This document shows positions 8,449-17,828 of a DNA stretch of 64,000 nt, in pieces (position 1 is the first letter of the stretch; every line of letters starts with the position of its first letter). The notes under the pieces are model-generated. The model worked only from the letters and a program-made list of their open reading frames with translations, was not told where the DNA came from and made no database searches. Origin of the DNA: a bacterium (lineage in GTDB: Bacteria; Joyebacterota; Joyebacteria; Joyebacterales; Joyebacteraceae); NCBI GenBank assembly GCA_029990205.1, contig JAPEKQ010000007.1:4564-68563 (forward strand), written 5' to 3'. The position numbers and the translations under genes were made by a program.

Positions 8449-11400
8449 TCAGCGGAGCAGGACGAGCTTCCGCTCGAGGGCGTGCCGCCCGAAGTCGGCC
8501 CGAACGAAGTAGACGCCGCTCGCGACCTCGTGACCGGCCTCGTCGAGGCCGTCCCATGTCGTCTCGTGCCGCCCGCGGACGGCCGGCCCGTCGTGGAGCC
8601 GCCTGACCAGCCGTCCGCCGACCGAGTAGACCCCGACGCGGACCCACCGGTGTTCGTCGGCGACCGTGTACGAGATGGTCGTTCCGCCCGCCGCCGGGTT
8701 GGGGTGCGGCGGGTGGAGCCGGTCGATCGACAGGTCGGTCGGGACCTGGATCGTCCACGGGCCGTGCGTCGTCTGCCCGCCCCAGATCTCGGTGACGACC
8801 AGGCGATAGTCGTACGTGGCTCCGGGCGCGACATCCGTGTCGATGAACCGGTACCGTCCGTCCTCGTCCTGTGTGATGAGCGATTCCCCGAGCGGCTCGT
8901 ACTCGCCATCCCCGGACGCGCGCCGCTCGAGCCGTGCGCCCTGCGGGTTGTCCTCCGGTGTGAGGTACCAGACGAAGAGGACGTAGTCCCGCTGCTCGTC
9001 CCACGCGAAGGAGGACAGCTCCGAGGGCTGCTGCCACTCAGCGATGTCCTCGAGCAGTGCTGCCAGAAGCGCGCGAGCCGGTTCCTGCTGGATGTAGCAC
9101 AGGGGATAGCCGAGCACGGCGACGGACCCGCACCCGAAGTCCGTCCGCTTGAGTGACGCGCACGGCTTCTCGTCGAGATCCTCATTCAGATAGGCGTCGA
9201 ACCAGTGGATGCGCCACGCACCGGCCGTTCGATAGACCTCACACGAGGGAAGACCGCCGTACTCCGCGAAGCCGCCGGCCCACGTTCCAAGCGTGTCGAC
9301 CGGCGCATGAGGGTACGTCGCAGGGCTGATCGACGTGCCGCCGAGAAACGCGTACCCGTATGTCTCAGGCACCTGTGGATTCGCCAGCGACCCGGTGTTG
9401 TGCATGCTGTCGATGCCGGCGTAGTCGTAGAGGAACTCACCGGGATCGAACGATGCGCTCTGCGTGAACGCGTCGAGCGCCGCGAACGCCTCGACCGTCG
9501 AGTGGCCCTCGAGGATGAGATTCCCGCCCGCGCGGACGAACCCCTCGATCGCATGGTAGCCCGACTCGGCCTGAGCCGGTCGCAGGAGTGTCGCGCCATC
9601 CCCAAGCGTCCAGACGACCGTGCGGTACTGGCCGAGGTCCTCCATCGTTGGCAGCTGCGGCTCCCACCCCTGGATGTGCTGATACGGGTCCCAGGTGTCG
9701 TGCGCCAGCCCCGCGAACAGCGAGTCGTAGATCGCGTCGTGCTCGAGTTCAGGCATCACCTGAGCGAACCAGTCATCGACATGGAGGACGGGGGACGACA
9801 TCGGCGCCGCGACGACATCGAACGTGACCGTCGCCGTTGCGATCGAGCCATCATCGTCACGCGCCCGGAACACAATGACCGTGTCGTCCAGCGTGGGACG
9901 GATGACGACCTCGAGTTCGCCGTCCGGTCCGAGTCCTCCGTCGGGTTCGGGGTCGGTCCATTCCGACCAGTCCCCGTCGCCGATCGCCCACGACACGCCG
10001 TCGAGCACCGCGCAGTAGGTCTCCGCGGACGCCCGCACCTCGAACACGAGTCGCTCGTTCTCAAAGACGGCAGTCGTTGTTCCGAAGACCTGCGTGACCG
10101 CAATCCTCGGGGCGAGCATGCTGGCGACCCAGAACTCGTGCATCGCGGGTGTCGCGTCCGCGAGCGCGTCATCGTCGATCGCGCGGACCTCGAACGTGTG
10201 AGGCCCGTCTTCGGTCAGCGCGAGTGAGATCGCCGTCGAGTCCGGCGGGAGGGAGTGCCAGATGCCCGACTCGGGGCCGTCGTGCGGCGGGACCACGCGG
10301 TACTCGTACTCGGCGATGTCCCCGTCGAAGTCGACGCTATGCCATGCGAACCGGGGCGCCGTCCCGAGCGTGTCGTGCAGCGCCGCGCAGTTCTCGAGGA
10401 GAATCGTCTCGGGCGGAAGATTCGCGTCCTCGCCGACCACCAGCGCGAGCGCCGCGGTCGCGGCGACATTGACGGCGGCGAGCGAGCGGCAGAGCTCGAG
10501 GTCAACGTAGTCGATGATGTCGTTCGCCGTGTGATGATACGGAGACCAGCCGGCGCCGCTCGATGTGTCGAGAACGTTGATCCCCTGCTCCCAGAAGCTG
10601 TTCTGGTCGCTCGCGCCGATGGGCTGCACCGTCGTGACGCAGCCGTAGGGAGTGTTGTCGATGATGAGGTCCTGCATCAGTCCGGCCACGGCGAGCGAGG
10701 TCGAATCGGAGTAGACGATTGCGACCGGCGGGTCCTCATCGGTGTACCCGATGACATCCATGTTGAGATAGACGACGATGTCCATCCCTGCCGCCACCGC
10801 GTCGGCGACCCACGCACGGCTTCCACGAAGCCCCGTCTCCTCGCCGGACCAGAGCGCGAAGATCACGCTCCGCTCGAGCTCGATCTGGGAGAGGATGCGA
10901 GCGGCCTCGAGCACGCCGGCGACGCCGGTGGCGTTGTCATCCGCGCCGGGAGCGTACGCGTGTGGGTTGTGGAAGTTCTCCGTGGAGATGGAGTCGTAGT
11001 GACCGCCGATGACGATGTACTCGTCGGGCCGTGTTGTCCCCGTCTTGACCGCGATCACGTTCGCGGCGTCGACCGTATCCTGGTACGACCAGCAGCGGAA
11101 CGTGTCGTAGACGACGTTGGTGTACCCGGAGTCTTCGAGCTGGTCGACAAGCCACGCCGCCGATGACCAGCACGAATCGCTGACGACGTACCGCGTGTAG
11201 AAGTCCTGGAGCCGCTGGATGGTGCCGGTGACGTTGTCGAGTTTCACCGAGTCCATGAGTGATGCGAGGAACTCGTCGGGCGGAACGCGGGGGAGGAGTG
11301 CGTTCCCGGAGCGGAGTGTCTGGTCCGGGTCGGGGATGCCACCGTCCGCGCCGGTCGGCCGGGTCTGCGCCGGCCACGGCACGTCGCCGGCGAGCATCGC

Positions 11401-11520
11401 CAGCGGCGCGCGCGATGTCGCTCGGATCTCGTCGTCGGTCGCCGCGGCTGCCGGGGTGTCCTGCAGGATCATGGCAAGGGCGAAAACGATGAGGACGATG
11501 ATGAATGAGCGATGAGCCAT
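8449..11520 (-). CDS. Secreted M28-family zinc peptidase with FlgD-like C-terminal domain
   Basis: The protein is 1023 residues. Its start at 11520 has TTGGAG upstream and is followed by a signal peptide (cleavage near PAAAA|TDD). Residues about 160-400 are an M28 aminopeptidase catalytic domain. The metal and catalytic residues are all visible: His174 in GGHYDS, Asp194 in PGADDNATG, Glu227-Glu228 in SGEETG, Asp255 in LNMDVIG and His329-His330 in YHHTAND. Residues about 410-620 are Ig-like modules, 640-850 look like a glutamine-amidotransferase-like insert, and 860-935 are fibronectin-like. The last 85 or so residues (HPPHPNPAAGGTTI through RKLVLLR) are a FlgD-Ig/T9SS type-A-like sorting domain. 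An extracellular or surface protease is expected. Confidence 0.88.
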   Translation of the reverse strand: MAHRSFIIVLIVFALAMILQDTPAAAATDDEIRATSRAPLAMLAGDVPWPAQTRPTGADGGIPDPDQTLRSGNALLPRVPPDEFLASLMDSVKLDNVTGTIQRLQDFYTRYVVSDSCWSSAAWLVDQLEDSGYTNVVYDTFRCWSYQDTVDAANVIAVKTGTTRPDEYIVIGGHYDSISTENFHNPHAYAPGADDNATGVAGVLEAARILSQIELERSVIFALWSGEETGLRGSRAWVADAVAAGMDIVVYLNMDVIGYTDEDPPVAIVYSDSTSLAVAGLMQDLIIDNTPYGCVTTVQPIGASDQNSFWEQGINVLDTSSGAGWSPYHHTANDIIDYVDLELCRSLAAVNVAATAALALVVGEDANLPPETILLENCAALHDTLGTAPRFAWHSVDFDGDIAEYEYRVVPPHDGPESGIWHSLPPDSTAISLALTEDGPHTFEVRAIDDDALADATPAMHEFWVASMLAPRIAVTQVFGTTTAVFENERLVFEVRASAETYCAVLDGVSWAIGDGDWSEWTDPEPDGGLGPDGELEVVIRPTLDDTVIVFRARDDDGSIATATVTFDVVAAPMSSPVLHVDDWFAQVMPELEHDAIYDSLFAGLAHDTWDPYQHIQGWEPQLPTMEDLGQYRTVVWTLGDGATLLRPAQAESGYHAIEGFVRAGGNLILEGHSTVEAFAALDAFTQSASFDPGEFLYDYAGIDSMHNTGSLANPQVPETYGYAFLGGTSISPATYPHAPVDTLGTWAGGFAEYGGLPSCEVYRTAGAWRIHWFDAYLNEDLDEKPCASLKRTDFGCGSVAVLGYPLCYIQQEPARALLAALLEDIAEWQQPSELSSFAWDEQRDYVLFVWYLTPEDNPQGARLERRASGDGEYEPLGESLITQDEDGRYRFIDTDVAPGATYDYRLVVTEIWGGQTTHGPWTIQVPTDLSIDRLHPPHPNPAAGGTTISYTVADEHRWVRVGVYSVGGRLVRRLHDGPAVRGRHETTWDGLDEAGHEVASGVYFVRADFGRHALERKLVLLR

Positions 11521-11630
11521 TGCAACTCCAAGGTGTTGCCCTGCGGTCGGTTCAGTATACACCCGGGGAGCGTGCCCGGCACCGCCCATCCCGCGGCGAG
11601 AGGCGGGGCATTCGGTGGTCGCGGGAAAAG

Positions 11631-11639
11631 TGGTATAAT
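11631..11639 (+). promoter_or_regulatory. Extended -10 promoter of the small secreted-protein pair
   Basis: A perfect TATAAT (11634-11639) is preceded by TGG, the TGn extended -10 element. The -35 region (TTCGGT at 11611-11616) is weak, as is common with extended -10 promoters. It lies 59 bases before the ATG at 11698. Confidence 0.65.
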
Positions 11640-11697
11640 AAAGGCGTGGCCCGACGCGGCCATCCGTCCAGGCGCACTCCGGCAAAGGAGGCAGCTC

Positions 11698-12285
11698 ATG
11701 CGCTCTGCTATCGCTGTTCTGGTGCTCGTGCTCCTCGCATCCATGGCGGTGGCCAACCCCCTTCCGACATGGCCCGCCGTCTCGCTGACCTTCACTGACA
11801 ACGGAACGTACGAACCTGAGGTCTATCCGCCGCCGTACACGCCGACCTCGGTGTATCTGATGGTCACCTGCGGTCTCGGGGACATCGATACGAGCGTCTC
11901 CGCGATCTCGTTCGCGTTCGACTACACACCAGGCTCGATCATCGCCACCGGATACACGAGTCTCCTGGCGGACGTGATCATCACCGGCGACTGGGAGACC
12001 GGCATCACGCTCGCCGCCACCGAGCCGGTCCTGACCTCACAGGTGCCTGTCGCTCGTATGGACTTCATGTATCTCGGCGTGCCCGGGTACATCATGGTCG
12101 CGGACCACCCGCTATATCCGCGGCAGGTCATCGCCGGCAACGGCTATGACTTCCCGTACTGCCTCGTGAACTACGCGGGCGTCGACCAGCCGCACATGAT
12201 GATCGATGAGTACTGCTGGTTCTGCGAGCCGATGAACCCGGTCGACGAGGTCAATTGGGGGACCATCAAGTCGTTGTACAGGTAG
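11698..12285 (+). CDS. Secreted beta-rich protein with C-terminal WGTIKSLYR tag
   Basis: The protein is 195 residues. The start follows AAAGGAGGCAGCTC, an almost ideal ribosome site, and is followed by a signal peptide (MRSAIAVLVLVLLASMAVA|N). The mature part is rich in beta-strand patterns (VSAISFAFDYTPGSIIATG, then VARMDFMYLG), loosely like a cohesin or Ig sandwich, but I assign no family. It ends NWGTIKSLYR. The next gene, 12 bases downstream, ends SSWGTIKALYR although the rest of the two proteins is unrelated, so the tail is a conserved element rather than general homology. The gene is first in a two-gene operon with an extended -10 promoter. Confidence 0.75.
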   Translation: MRSAIAVLVLVLLASMAVANPLPTWPAVSLTFTDNGTYEPEVYPPPYTPTSVYLMVTCGLGDIDTSVSAISFAFDYTPGSIIATGYTSLLADVIITGDWETGITLAATEPVLTSQVPVARMDFMYLGVPGYIMVADHPLYPRQVIAGNGYDFPYCLVNYAGVDQPHMMIDEYCWFCEPMNPVDEVNWGTIKSLYR

Positions 12286-12297
12286 GAGGATGTCGGC

Positions 12298-12762
12298 ATG
12301 CGCTTCATGACGCTTATCGCTGCGCTTGCCATCGCGCTCCTCGCCCCGGGGCTCGTCCAGGCCCAGTGCGATGAGCAGGTCGCTTTCGAGACACTCCCCG
12401 GCACCATCGTGTGCAGCCACACGCAGACCGAGTTCAACTGCTGCGCTTCGCTCGACATCTCCGTGAGCATCGACGAGTTCGACATCCTCATCATCGAGGA
12501 AGTGTGGTTTGAGATCGCTCCGTGCTACTGCCTCTGCTGCTTCGATGCGGAGGTGACCATCGGCGGCCTTCCGCCGGGGCTGTACTCGGTGAGTCTCTGG
12601 AAGTTCCGGCTCGAGGGCGGTGAGTTCGTCGGCTCGTGGGAGGTCGAGGTCGACGGCGAGTCGCTCGCGTTCGTCGAGACGATCTACACTCCGTGTGTCG
12701 AGACGCTCGTCGATCCGGAGCTCCCGAGCAGTTGGGGAACCATCAAGGCGCTGTACCGGTAA
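12298..12762 (+). CDS. Secreted cysteine-rich protein with C-terminal WGTIKALYR tag
   Basis: The protein is 154 residues with a signal peptide ending LVQAQ|CDEQ (about residue 23). The mature protein has eight cysteines, some clustered (FNCCASL, CYCLCCF), so disulfides are likely. A GLYSVSLWKFRLEGG strand region suggests a beta-sandwich. The protein ends SSWGTIKALYR, matching its upstream neighbour's tail with different codons. A GGAGG lies upstream of the ATG, and a terminator follows about 30 bases after the stop. Function is unknown. Export to the cell envelope or outside is supported by the signal peptide and disulfide-type cysteines. Confidence 0.75.
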   Translation: MRFMTLIAALAIALLAPGLVQAQCDEQVAFETLPGTIVCSHTQTEFNCCASLDISVSIDEFDILIIEEVWFEIAPCYCLCCFDAEVTIGGLPPGLYSVSLWKFRLEGGEFVGSWEVEVDGESLAFVETIYTPCVETLVDPELPSSWGTIKALYR

Positions 12763-12789
12763 CCAGCCTCGTTGGCAGTCTGGTCCTGT

Positions 12790-12831
12790 TGCGGCGGTCT
12801 CCTGTTGTGGGAGGCCGCCGCATTGTATCTG
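12790..12831 (+). terminator. Probable terminator after the secreted-protein pair
   Basis: TGCGGCGGTCTCC (12790-12802) pairs with GGAGGCCGCCGCA (12810-12822), with one G-U pair and a seven-base loop. It is followed by TTGTATCT. The tail is only moderately U-rich. Confidence 0.6.
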
Positions 12832-12910
12832 TGCTACGCTTGCCGCGAGTCTCTGCCGTACGACTCGCTCGACTCCCAAGTATCCATTCGCCGATCGCAC
12901 GGAGTGAGCC

Positions 12911-13354
12911 ATGCCCCACATCTATGTCGACGGCGACGCATGTCCGGTCAAGGACGAGGTCTACCGCGTCGCGAAGCGTTTCAAGGTCTCGGTCACCGTG
13001 GTGGCCGAGGCGTGGATGCGTACGCCCGAGAGCGACATGGTGGAGCTCGTTGTTGTGAAGGGCGACTTCGATGCGGCCGACGACTGGATCGTCGAGCACG
13101 TCACGGACGATGACCTGGTCATCACCGCCGACATTCCGCTTGCCGACCGCTGTCTCAAGACCGGCGCCCGCGTTCTCGGACACCGTGGCCGTGAGTTCAC
13201 ACCGGAGTCGATCGGGGAGGCGATGGCGCGCCGTGAGCTCTCGGCCGAGCTCCGGGAGATGGGGATCCAGACCGGGGGACCTGCGCCGTTCGACAGGCGC
13301 GACCGCTCGCAGTTTCTCCAGGCGCTCGACGTCATCCTCACCGCGATGACCTAG
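12911..13354 (+). CDS. UPF0178 (YaiI/YqxD) family protein
   Basis: This 147-residue protein is full length for the family. It opens with the signature IYVDGDACPVKDEVYRVA, and later has DDLVITADIPLADRC and LGHRGREFTPESIG, which are family hallmarks. The fold is predicted to be PIN/NYN nuclease-like with conserved Asp residues, but no biochemical role is established. It appears to be a single-gene unit between the secreted pair and the MoxR operon. Confidence 0.92.
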   Translation: MPHIYVDGDACPVKDEVYRVAKRFKVSVTVVAEAWMRTPESDMVELVVVKGDFDAADDWIVEHVTDDDLVITADIPLADRCLKTGARVLGHRGREFTPESIGEAMARRELSAELREMGIQTGGPAPFDRRDRSQFLQALDVILTAMT

Positions 13355-13399
13355 TCGCCCCTGCCGACCGGTCTGGCCGGTCACGCCTGCCTACCACCC

Positions 13400-13428
13400 T
13401 TGCACCACCCGCCACACACTGCTAAACT
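13400..13428 (+). promoter_or_regulatory. Candidate promoter of the moxR operon
   Basis: TTGCAC (13400-13405), a 17-base spacer and TAAACT (13423-13428) lie about 145 bases before the MoxR start. The long leader contains a GC-rich imperfect inverted repeat around 13507-13541, which could fold. Confidence 0.5.
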
Positions 13429-13573
13429 GACCACACTTCGTTGTTGTCGAACTCATCGTGTTTCACGAGCTTGGCAGCGACGCAGCCAGAGACCGACGAC
13501 GAACCGCGGCGCGGGCCCACGAACGGGCCGGCGCGGCGGCTATGTGCGTTCATACACCATCGAGAGGAGTCAC

Positions 13574-14575
13574 ATGACAAACGAGACCAGAGCGGGCGGC
13601 GACCTCGCCGCCGTTGAGGCGCTCGCCGGAGCGCGCGACCGGATCCTCGCTGAGATCCGGAAGGTTATCGTTGGACAGGACGCGGTGATCGAGGAGCTGC
13701 TGATCTCCATTCTGGCCAACGGCCACTGCCTGCTGATAGGCGTGCCGGGGCTCGCGAAGACACTGATGGTCAGCACACTCGCGGGCGTGCTCGATCTCAG
13801 CTTCAAACGCATACAGTTCACGCCCGATCTGATGCCGTCCGACATCACCGGCACCGACATCATCGAGGAGGACCCCGGGACGCACGCGCGGAACTTCAAG
13901 TTCATCCGCGGCCCGGTGTTCGCCAACGTCGTGCTCGCGGATGAGATCAACCGGACGCCTCCGAAGACACAGGCGGCGCTCCTCCAGGCGATGCAGGAGA
14001 AGCAGGTGACGACCGGCGGGAACACGTATCCGCTCGAGCTCCCGTTCTTCGTGCTCGCGACACAGAACCCGATCGAACTCGAGGGAACCTACCCGCTCCC
14101 CGAGGCGCAGCTCGACCGGTTCATGTTCTCCATTCACGTCGGCTATCCGAGCGCGGCGGAGGAGAAGGAGATCGTCGAGTCGACCACGAGCGCGTACGTG
14201 CCCGACCTCGAGAAGGTTCTCTCCGGCTCGGACATCATCGAACTCCAGACGCTCATCCGCCGGGTGCCGGTCCCGGACCACGTGCTCGACTACGCCGTGA
14301 AGCTCGCGCGGAGCACGCGCCCGACCGACGACTCGCCGGAGTTCATCCGCGACTGGGTCAGCTGGGGCGCAGGACCACGCGCGTCGCAGTATCTGGTGCT
14401 CGGTGCGAAGACGCGCGCCATTCTCCGCGGGAAGCTCGCCCCGGAGACCGAGGACGTACGCGCGGTCGCGGGTCCCGTTCTCAGGCACCGCATCGTCACG
14501 AACTTCAACGCCGAGGCCGATGGTGTCTCATCGCAGCAGATCGTTGACCGCCTCGTCGAGAACACGGGTTCGTAG
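13574..14575 (+). CDS. MoxR-family AAA+ ATPase
   Basis: The protein is 333 residues. The start at 13574 follows GAGAGGAGTCAC; an upstream in-frame start at 13400 would add an arginine-rich non-conserved extension. Walker A is GVPGLAKT (56-63). Walker B and the MoxR signature read VVLADEINRTPPKTQAAL, and the sensor region is LATQNPIELEGTYPLPEAQ. MoxR proteins are chaperone-like ATPases that activate vWA partners. Here DUF58 and BatA-type vWA genes follow directly in the same operon, as in many bacteria. The protein is cytoplasmic. Confidence 0.95.
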   Translation: MTNETRAGGDLAAVEALAGARDRILAEIRKVIVGQDAVIEELLISILANGHCLLIGVPGLAKTLMVSTLAGVLDLSFKRIQFTPDLMPSDITGTDIIEEDPGTHARNFKFIRGPVFANVVLADEINRTPPKTQAALLQAMQEKQVTTGGNTYPLELPFFVLATQNPIELEGTYPLPEAQLDRFMFSIHVGYPSAAEEKEIVESTTSAYVPDLEKVLSGSDIIELQTLIRRVPVPDHVLDYAVKLARSTRPTDDSPEFIRDWVSWGAGPRASQYLVLGAKTRAILRGKLAPETEDVRAVAGPVLRHRIVTNFNAEADGVSSQQIVDRLVENTGS

Positions 14576-14649
14576 CGCTGGAGCAGCGCGCTGCGCCTTT
14601 GGATGCGCATCGCGTCGAGGTCATGCCGTCCCGTACGCATGGAGAACCG

Positions 14650-15549
14650 ATGCCCGAAGAGTCCTACAGACGATTCCTTGACCCGACCGTCGTGTCGAAG
14701 CTCGCGTCGATGGAGATTCGCGCGCGCCTCGTCGTCGAGGGGTTCGTGACGGGTCTGCACCGGAGTCCGTACAAGGGGTTCAGCGTCGAGTTCGCCGAGC
14801 ACCGGCAGTACATGCCGGGCGACCCGCTCAAGCACATCGACTGGAAGGTCTTCGGCAAGACCGACCGCTTCTATATCAAGGAGTACGAGGAGGAGACCAA
14901 TCTCCGCGGGTACGTGCTTCTCGACGCGAGCGCGTCGATGGGATACGGCACGACGGGCATCACGAAGATCGAGTACTCGCGGCACCTCGCCGCGGCGCTG
15001 ATCTACCTGATGCTCAAGCAGCAGGACTCGGCGGGTCTACTCGTCTTCGACGAGGTCATCCGGGAGTTCGTGCCGCCGCGGTCGACCCCGCGCCAGCTCC
15101 ACCTGTTGCTCTCGGAACTCGAACGCGCGACACCGACCGCGGAGACGAGCGTCGGCGGAGTGCTCCACGAACTCGCGCGTCGGATGAGGCGTCGCGGACT
15201 GGTGATGGTCATCTCTGACCTGCTCGAGAACCCCGACACGGTCATATCGGGTCTCAAGCACTTCCGGCATCTCAAGCACGAGGTCATTGTCTTCCACGTC
15301 CTCGATCCGAAGGAGGCCGCGTTTCGCTTCGATGCCGACGCGACCTTCCGCGACATGGAGACGGGCGAGACGATGACGACGGAGCCGCTCTCTATTCGGA
15401 GCGACTACGTCGGAGCCGTCGAAGAGTGGATGGCGCGTCTCCGGCGCGAGTGCGCCGAGAGCCGCATCGACTACGTGCCGATCCAGACGTCGACGCCATA
15501 TGACCGCGCGCTCTTCTCGTATCTGGAGAAGAGAAAGCGACTGGGATAG
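14650..15549 (+). CDS. DUF58 domain protein (vWA-like partner of MoxR)
   Basis: This 299-residue protein has the DUF58 core motif FAEHRQYMPGDPLKHIDWKVFGKTDRFYIKEYEEE. It is followed by a vWA-like segment with DASASMG, the MIDAS DxSxS motif, at about residues 97-102. The start at 14650 has TGGAGAACCG upstream; the frame extends to 14599 but without a ribosome site. It probably binds the MoxR ATPase. The 3' end of the gene has been tandemly duplicated (see the repeat at 15505), leaving this protein's tail SYLEKRKRLG intact. Confidence 0.9.
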   Translation: MPEESYRRFLDPTVVSKLASMEIRARLVVEGFVTGLHRSPYKGFSVEFAEHRQYMPGDPLKHIDWKVFGKTDRFYIKEYEEETNLRGYVLLDASASMGYGTTGITKIEYSRHLAAALIYLMLKQQDSAGLLVFDEVIREFVPPRSTPRQLHLLLSELERATPTAETSVGGVLHELARRMRRRGLVMVISDLLENPDTVISGLKHFRHLKHEVIVFHVLDPKEAAFRFDADATFRDMETGETMTTEPLSIRSDYVGAVEEWMARLRRECAESRIDYVPIQTSTPYDRALFSYLEKRKRLG

Positions 15550-15610
15550 AGCGCGTTCGCGCGCTCTTCTCGTATCTGGAGAAGAGGAAGCGACTGGGAT
15601 AGAGCGCGTT
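15505..15610 (+). repeat. 53-base tandem duplication over the DUF58 stop codon
   Basis: Two head-to-tail copies with a 53-base period (15505-15557 and 15558-15610) differ at one base visible to me (GAGAAAGCG versus GAGGAAGCG). Copy 1 contains the last codons and stop of the DUF58 gene. Copy 2 lies wholly in the gap before the BatA gene. Because 53 is not a multiple of three, the second copy cannot extend the protein in frame. Confidence 0.9.
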
Positions 15611-15647
15611 CGCGCTCGAGCGGAGCACAGCCGCACAAGAGGAGCCG

Positions 15648-17780
15648 ATGGGCCTTACATTCCTGAACTCCACATTCCTCTTCGCCGCGCTCGCGGCGCT
15701 GCTGCCGCTCATCATTCACATGCTGAGCAGGCGGCAGGTGAAGACCGTGGACTTCAGCTCGCTCCTCTTCCTCAAGGAGCTCGAACGCCGGAAGGTGCGG
15801 CGGGTCCGCATCCGCCAGATCCTCCTGCTCATTATTCGCAGCCTCATCATTCTCTGCGCCGTGCTGGCGCTGGCTCGCCCGACGCTCTCAGGTCTTGGTT
15901 CGGGGACCGCGTCGCACGCGAAGACGTCGGTCGCGATCGTGCTGGACACGAGCGCGAGCATGGACCGTCGGAGCGACGACGAACCGCTGTTCGACCGGGC
16001 AAGGGGCCGGGCGGAGGATATCGCGCAGCTCCTGGGCGACGGGGACGAGGCGTTTCTCGTCAGCGCCGGTCGCCCCGCGCGCGAGCTTCTGCCGGCCGGT
16101 ACGTTCAGCGTGGACGTGCTTCGGGACGCGCTCGGAACCGCGGCGCCTACAGGCGCGGGAACCGACTACGCGGCCGCCATTACCCGGTCGCTTGCGTTGC
16201 TCGCGGAATCGAGGAATCTCAACCGCGAGCTCTACGTCGTCGGCGACATGCAGCGCACGGGATGGGAACCGCTGTCACATGCTCGCGTCTCCCCGAGCAA
16301 CGAGGTCGGCACCGACCCGGGAGCCGAGCCGCCCCGCATCTTCCTGCTCCCGGTCGAGAGCGTGCTCGGAAATCGCGCGGCGGGTGCCGTGCGGGTCGAG
16401 CGGAAGTACGGCGGCGCTGCCGGAGCCGTGTCGATCACGGCGGCCATCGTCAATCACGCCACGGTCGCGGCGGACATCCCGGTGCGACTCGTCATCGATG
16501 GCGTTCACGTCGGGCAGTCCGGCGTGAGCCTCGGGCCCGGCGCGGCCGGGACGGCGAGCTTCTCGACGGTGGTCGACGACAGCGGCTGGCACGAGGGGAG
16601 GATCGAGCTTCCGGACGATGCTCTCGATGCGGACAACACCCGGCACTTCGTCATTCCACCATCGCATCGGATGGACGTGCTGCTCGTCAGCGCGCCGGGG
16701 GCTCCAGCCGACCGCGACGCCTACTACATCAAGCGTGCGCTTGATCCGAGCGGGGCTCGCGACCCGTATGCGTGTGCCGAGGTGCCGACGACGGCGCTCG
16801 CCTACCAGGAACACGGACGGTTCGAAGTCGTCGTCCTCGCCAATGTGGGGCGGTTGGACTCCGGGGCCGAGCAGTGGCTGTTCGAGCATCTGAAGCGAGG
16901 CGGTGGCGTCGCCGCGGTGCTCGGCGGACTGACCGACGTCAGGTACTGGAACGAACTGCTCCCCGCCGAACTCGGGGCCGGAGCCATCATCGAACCGGTT
17001 GAGCGACGAAGCGGTCTTCGGATCGCTCCCGCCGGCGTCGGGCACCCGCTCCTCTCCGGGCTGGTGTTCGGCGAGCGGTTGATCGATGACGCGACCGTGA
17101 CACGAGCGTTCCGCGCGGAGCCGGCAGGGGCAGAGATCGTGCTCGAGCTGCCCGGGGTCGGACCGCTGTTGACGGTGACGCGTCCGGACCGCGGTGGGCG
17201 CGCCGCCGTGCTCTACACGGGTCTCGACGGAACGTGGAACGATCTGCCGAAGAGCGGTCTCCTCGTTCCCATCCTGCATCGCACGGTCGCCGGACTCGCC
17301 GACGCAGGGCGTGCGTCGGCGTATGCCGAGGTTGGCGAGGACCTCATCGTGCCGTACGACGCCGCGAGTGTGACGCCGCCCGAGGTCGAGCTGCCCGACG
17401 GGCGCGTCGTCGTCGCCGAGCGCCTGCCGGGAACGGCGGGAGGAGCGGTGCTGCGTGGCGCAGAGCAGATCGGCATTCATCGATTCCGCGGCGCGGGCGC
17501 CGGGAGTGCGGGAGCCGCCGGCGGGGCGGGTGCTGACGCGCGCGTGTACGCGCTCGCCGCCGTGAATGCACCGGTGGATGAATCGGACCTGACACCGGCC
17601 GCGGACAGCGACATCGAAGCCGTCCTGGGCGAACGCGACTGGACGATTCTTGCGGCCGACATACCGCTCGAGGACGCCATTCTCGTTGCGAGGCACGGTC
17701 GGGAGCTCTGGCGCGTGTTCGTCTACGCGGCGCTCGCGCTGGTGGCCCTGGAGATGTGGATCGCGCGGCCGAGATACTGA
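15648..17780 (+). CDS. BatA-like membrane protein with vWA domain
   Basis: This 710-residue protein starts with the aerotolerance/BatA N-terminal module: a first membrane helix, then HMLSRRQVKTVDFSSLLFLKEL, then a second helix at about 57-77. A vWA domain follows, with the MIDAS DTSAS at 100-104. A central region (about 240-330) is CARDB/Ig-like, and residues 340-560 look like a glutamine-amidotransferase-like module. The last 25 residues form a further membrane helix ending WIARPRY. The layout matches large BatA-type proteins partnered with MoxR and DUF58. The bulk of the protein should sit in the periplasm. AAGAGGAG precedes the ATG. Confidence 0.88.
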   Translation: MGLTFLNSTFLFAALAALLPLIIHMLSRRQVKTVDFSSLLFLKELERRKVRRVRIRQILLLIIRSLIILCAVLALARPTLSGLGSGTASHAKTSVAIVLDTSASMDRRSDDEPLFDRARGRAEDIAQLLGDGDEAFLVSAGRPARELLPAGTFSVDVLRDALGTAAPTGAGTDYAAAITRSLALLAESRNLNRELYVVGDMQRTGWEPLSHARVSPSNEVGTDPGAEPPRIFLLPVESVLGNRAAGAVRVERKYGGAAGAVSITAAIVNHATVAADIPVRLVIDGVHVGQSGVSLGPGAAGTASFSTVVDDSGWHEGRIELPDDALDADNTRHFVIPPSHRMDVLLVSAPGAPADRDAYYIKRALDPSGARDPYACAEVPTTALAYQEHGRFEVVVLANVGRLDSGAEQWLFEHLKRGGGVAAVLGGLTDVRYWNELLPAELGAGAIIEPVERRSGLRIAPAGVGHPLLSGLVFGERLIDDATVTRAFRAEPAGAEIVLELPGVGPLLTVTRPDRGGRAAVLYTGLDGTWNDLPKSGLLVPILHRTVAGLADAGRASAYAEVGEDLIVPYDAASVTPPEVELPDGRVVVAERLPGTAGGAVLRGAEQIGIHRFRGAGAGSAGAAGGAGADARVYALAAVNAPVDESDLTPAADSDIEAVLGERDWTILAADIPLEDAILVARHGRELWRVFVYAALALVALEMWIARPRY

Positions 17781-17828
17781 GCCACCGGGATACTGATTCG
17801 CTGAGAAGCAGACTCACGGAGGAACCGA

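Noticed and set aside
15500-16744. Plus-strand frame starting in the 53-base duplication
   Set aside because: It overlaps the BatA gene in another frame and has an arginine-rich, domain-free translation. The duplication does not create a real gene.
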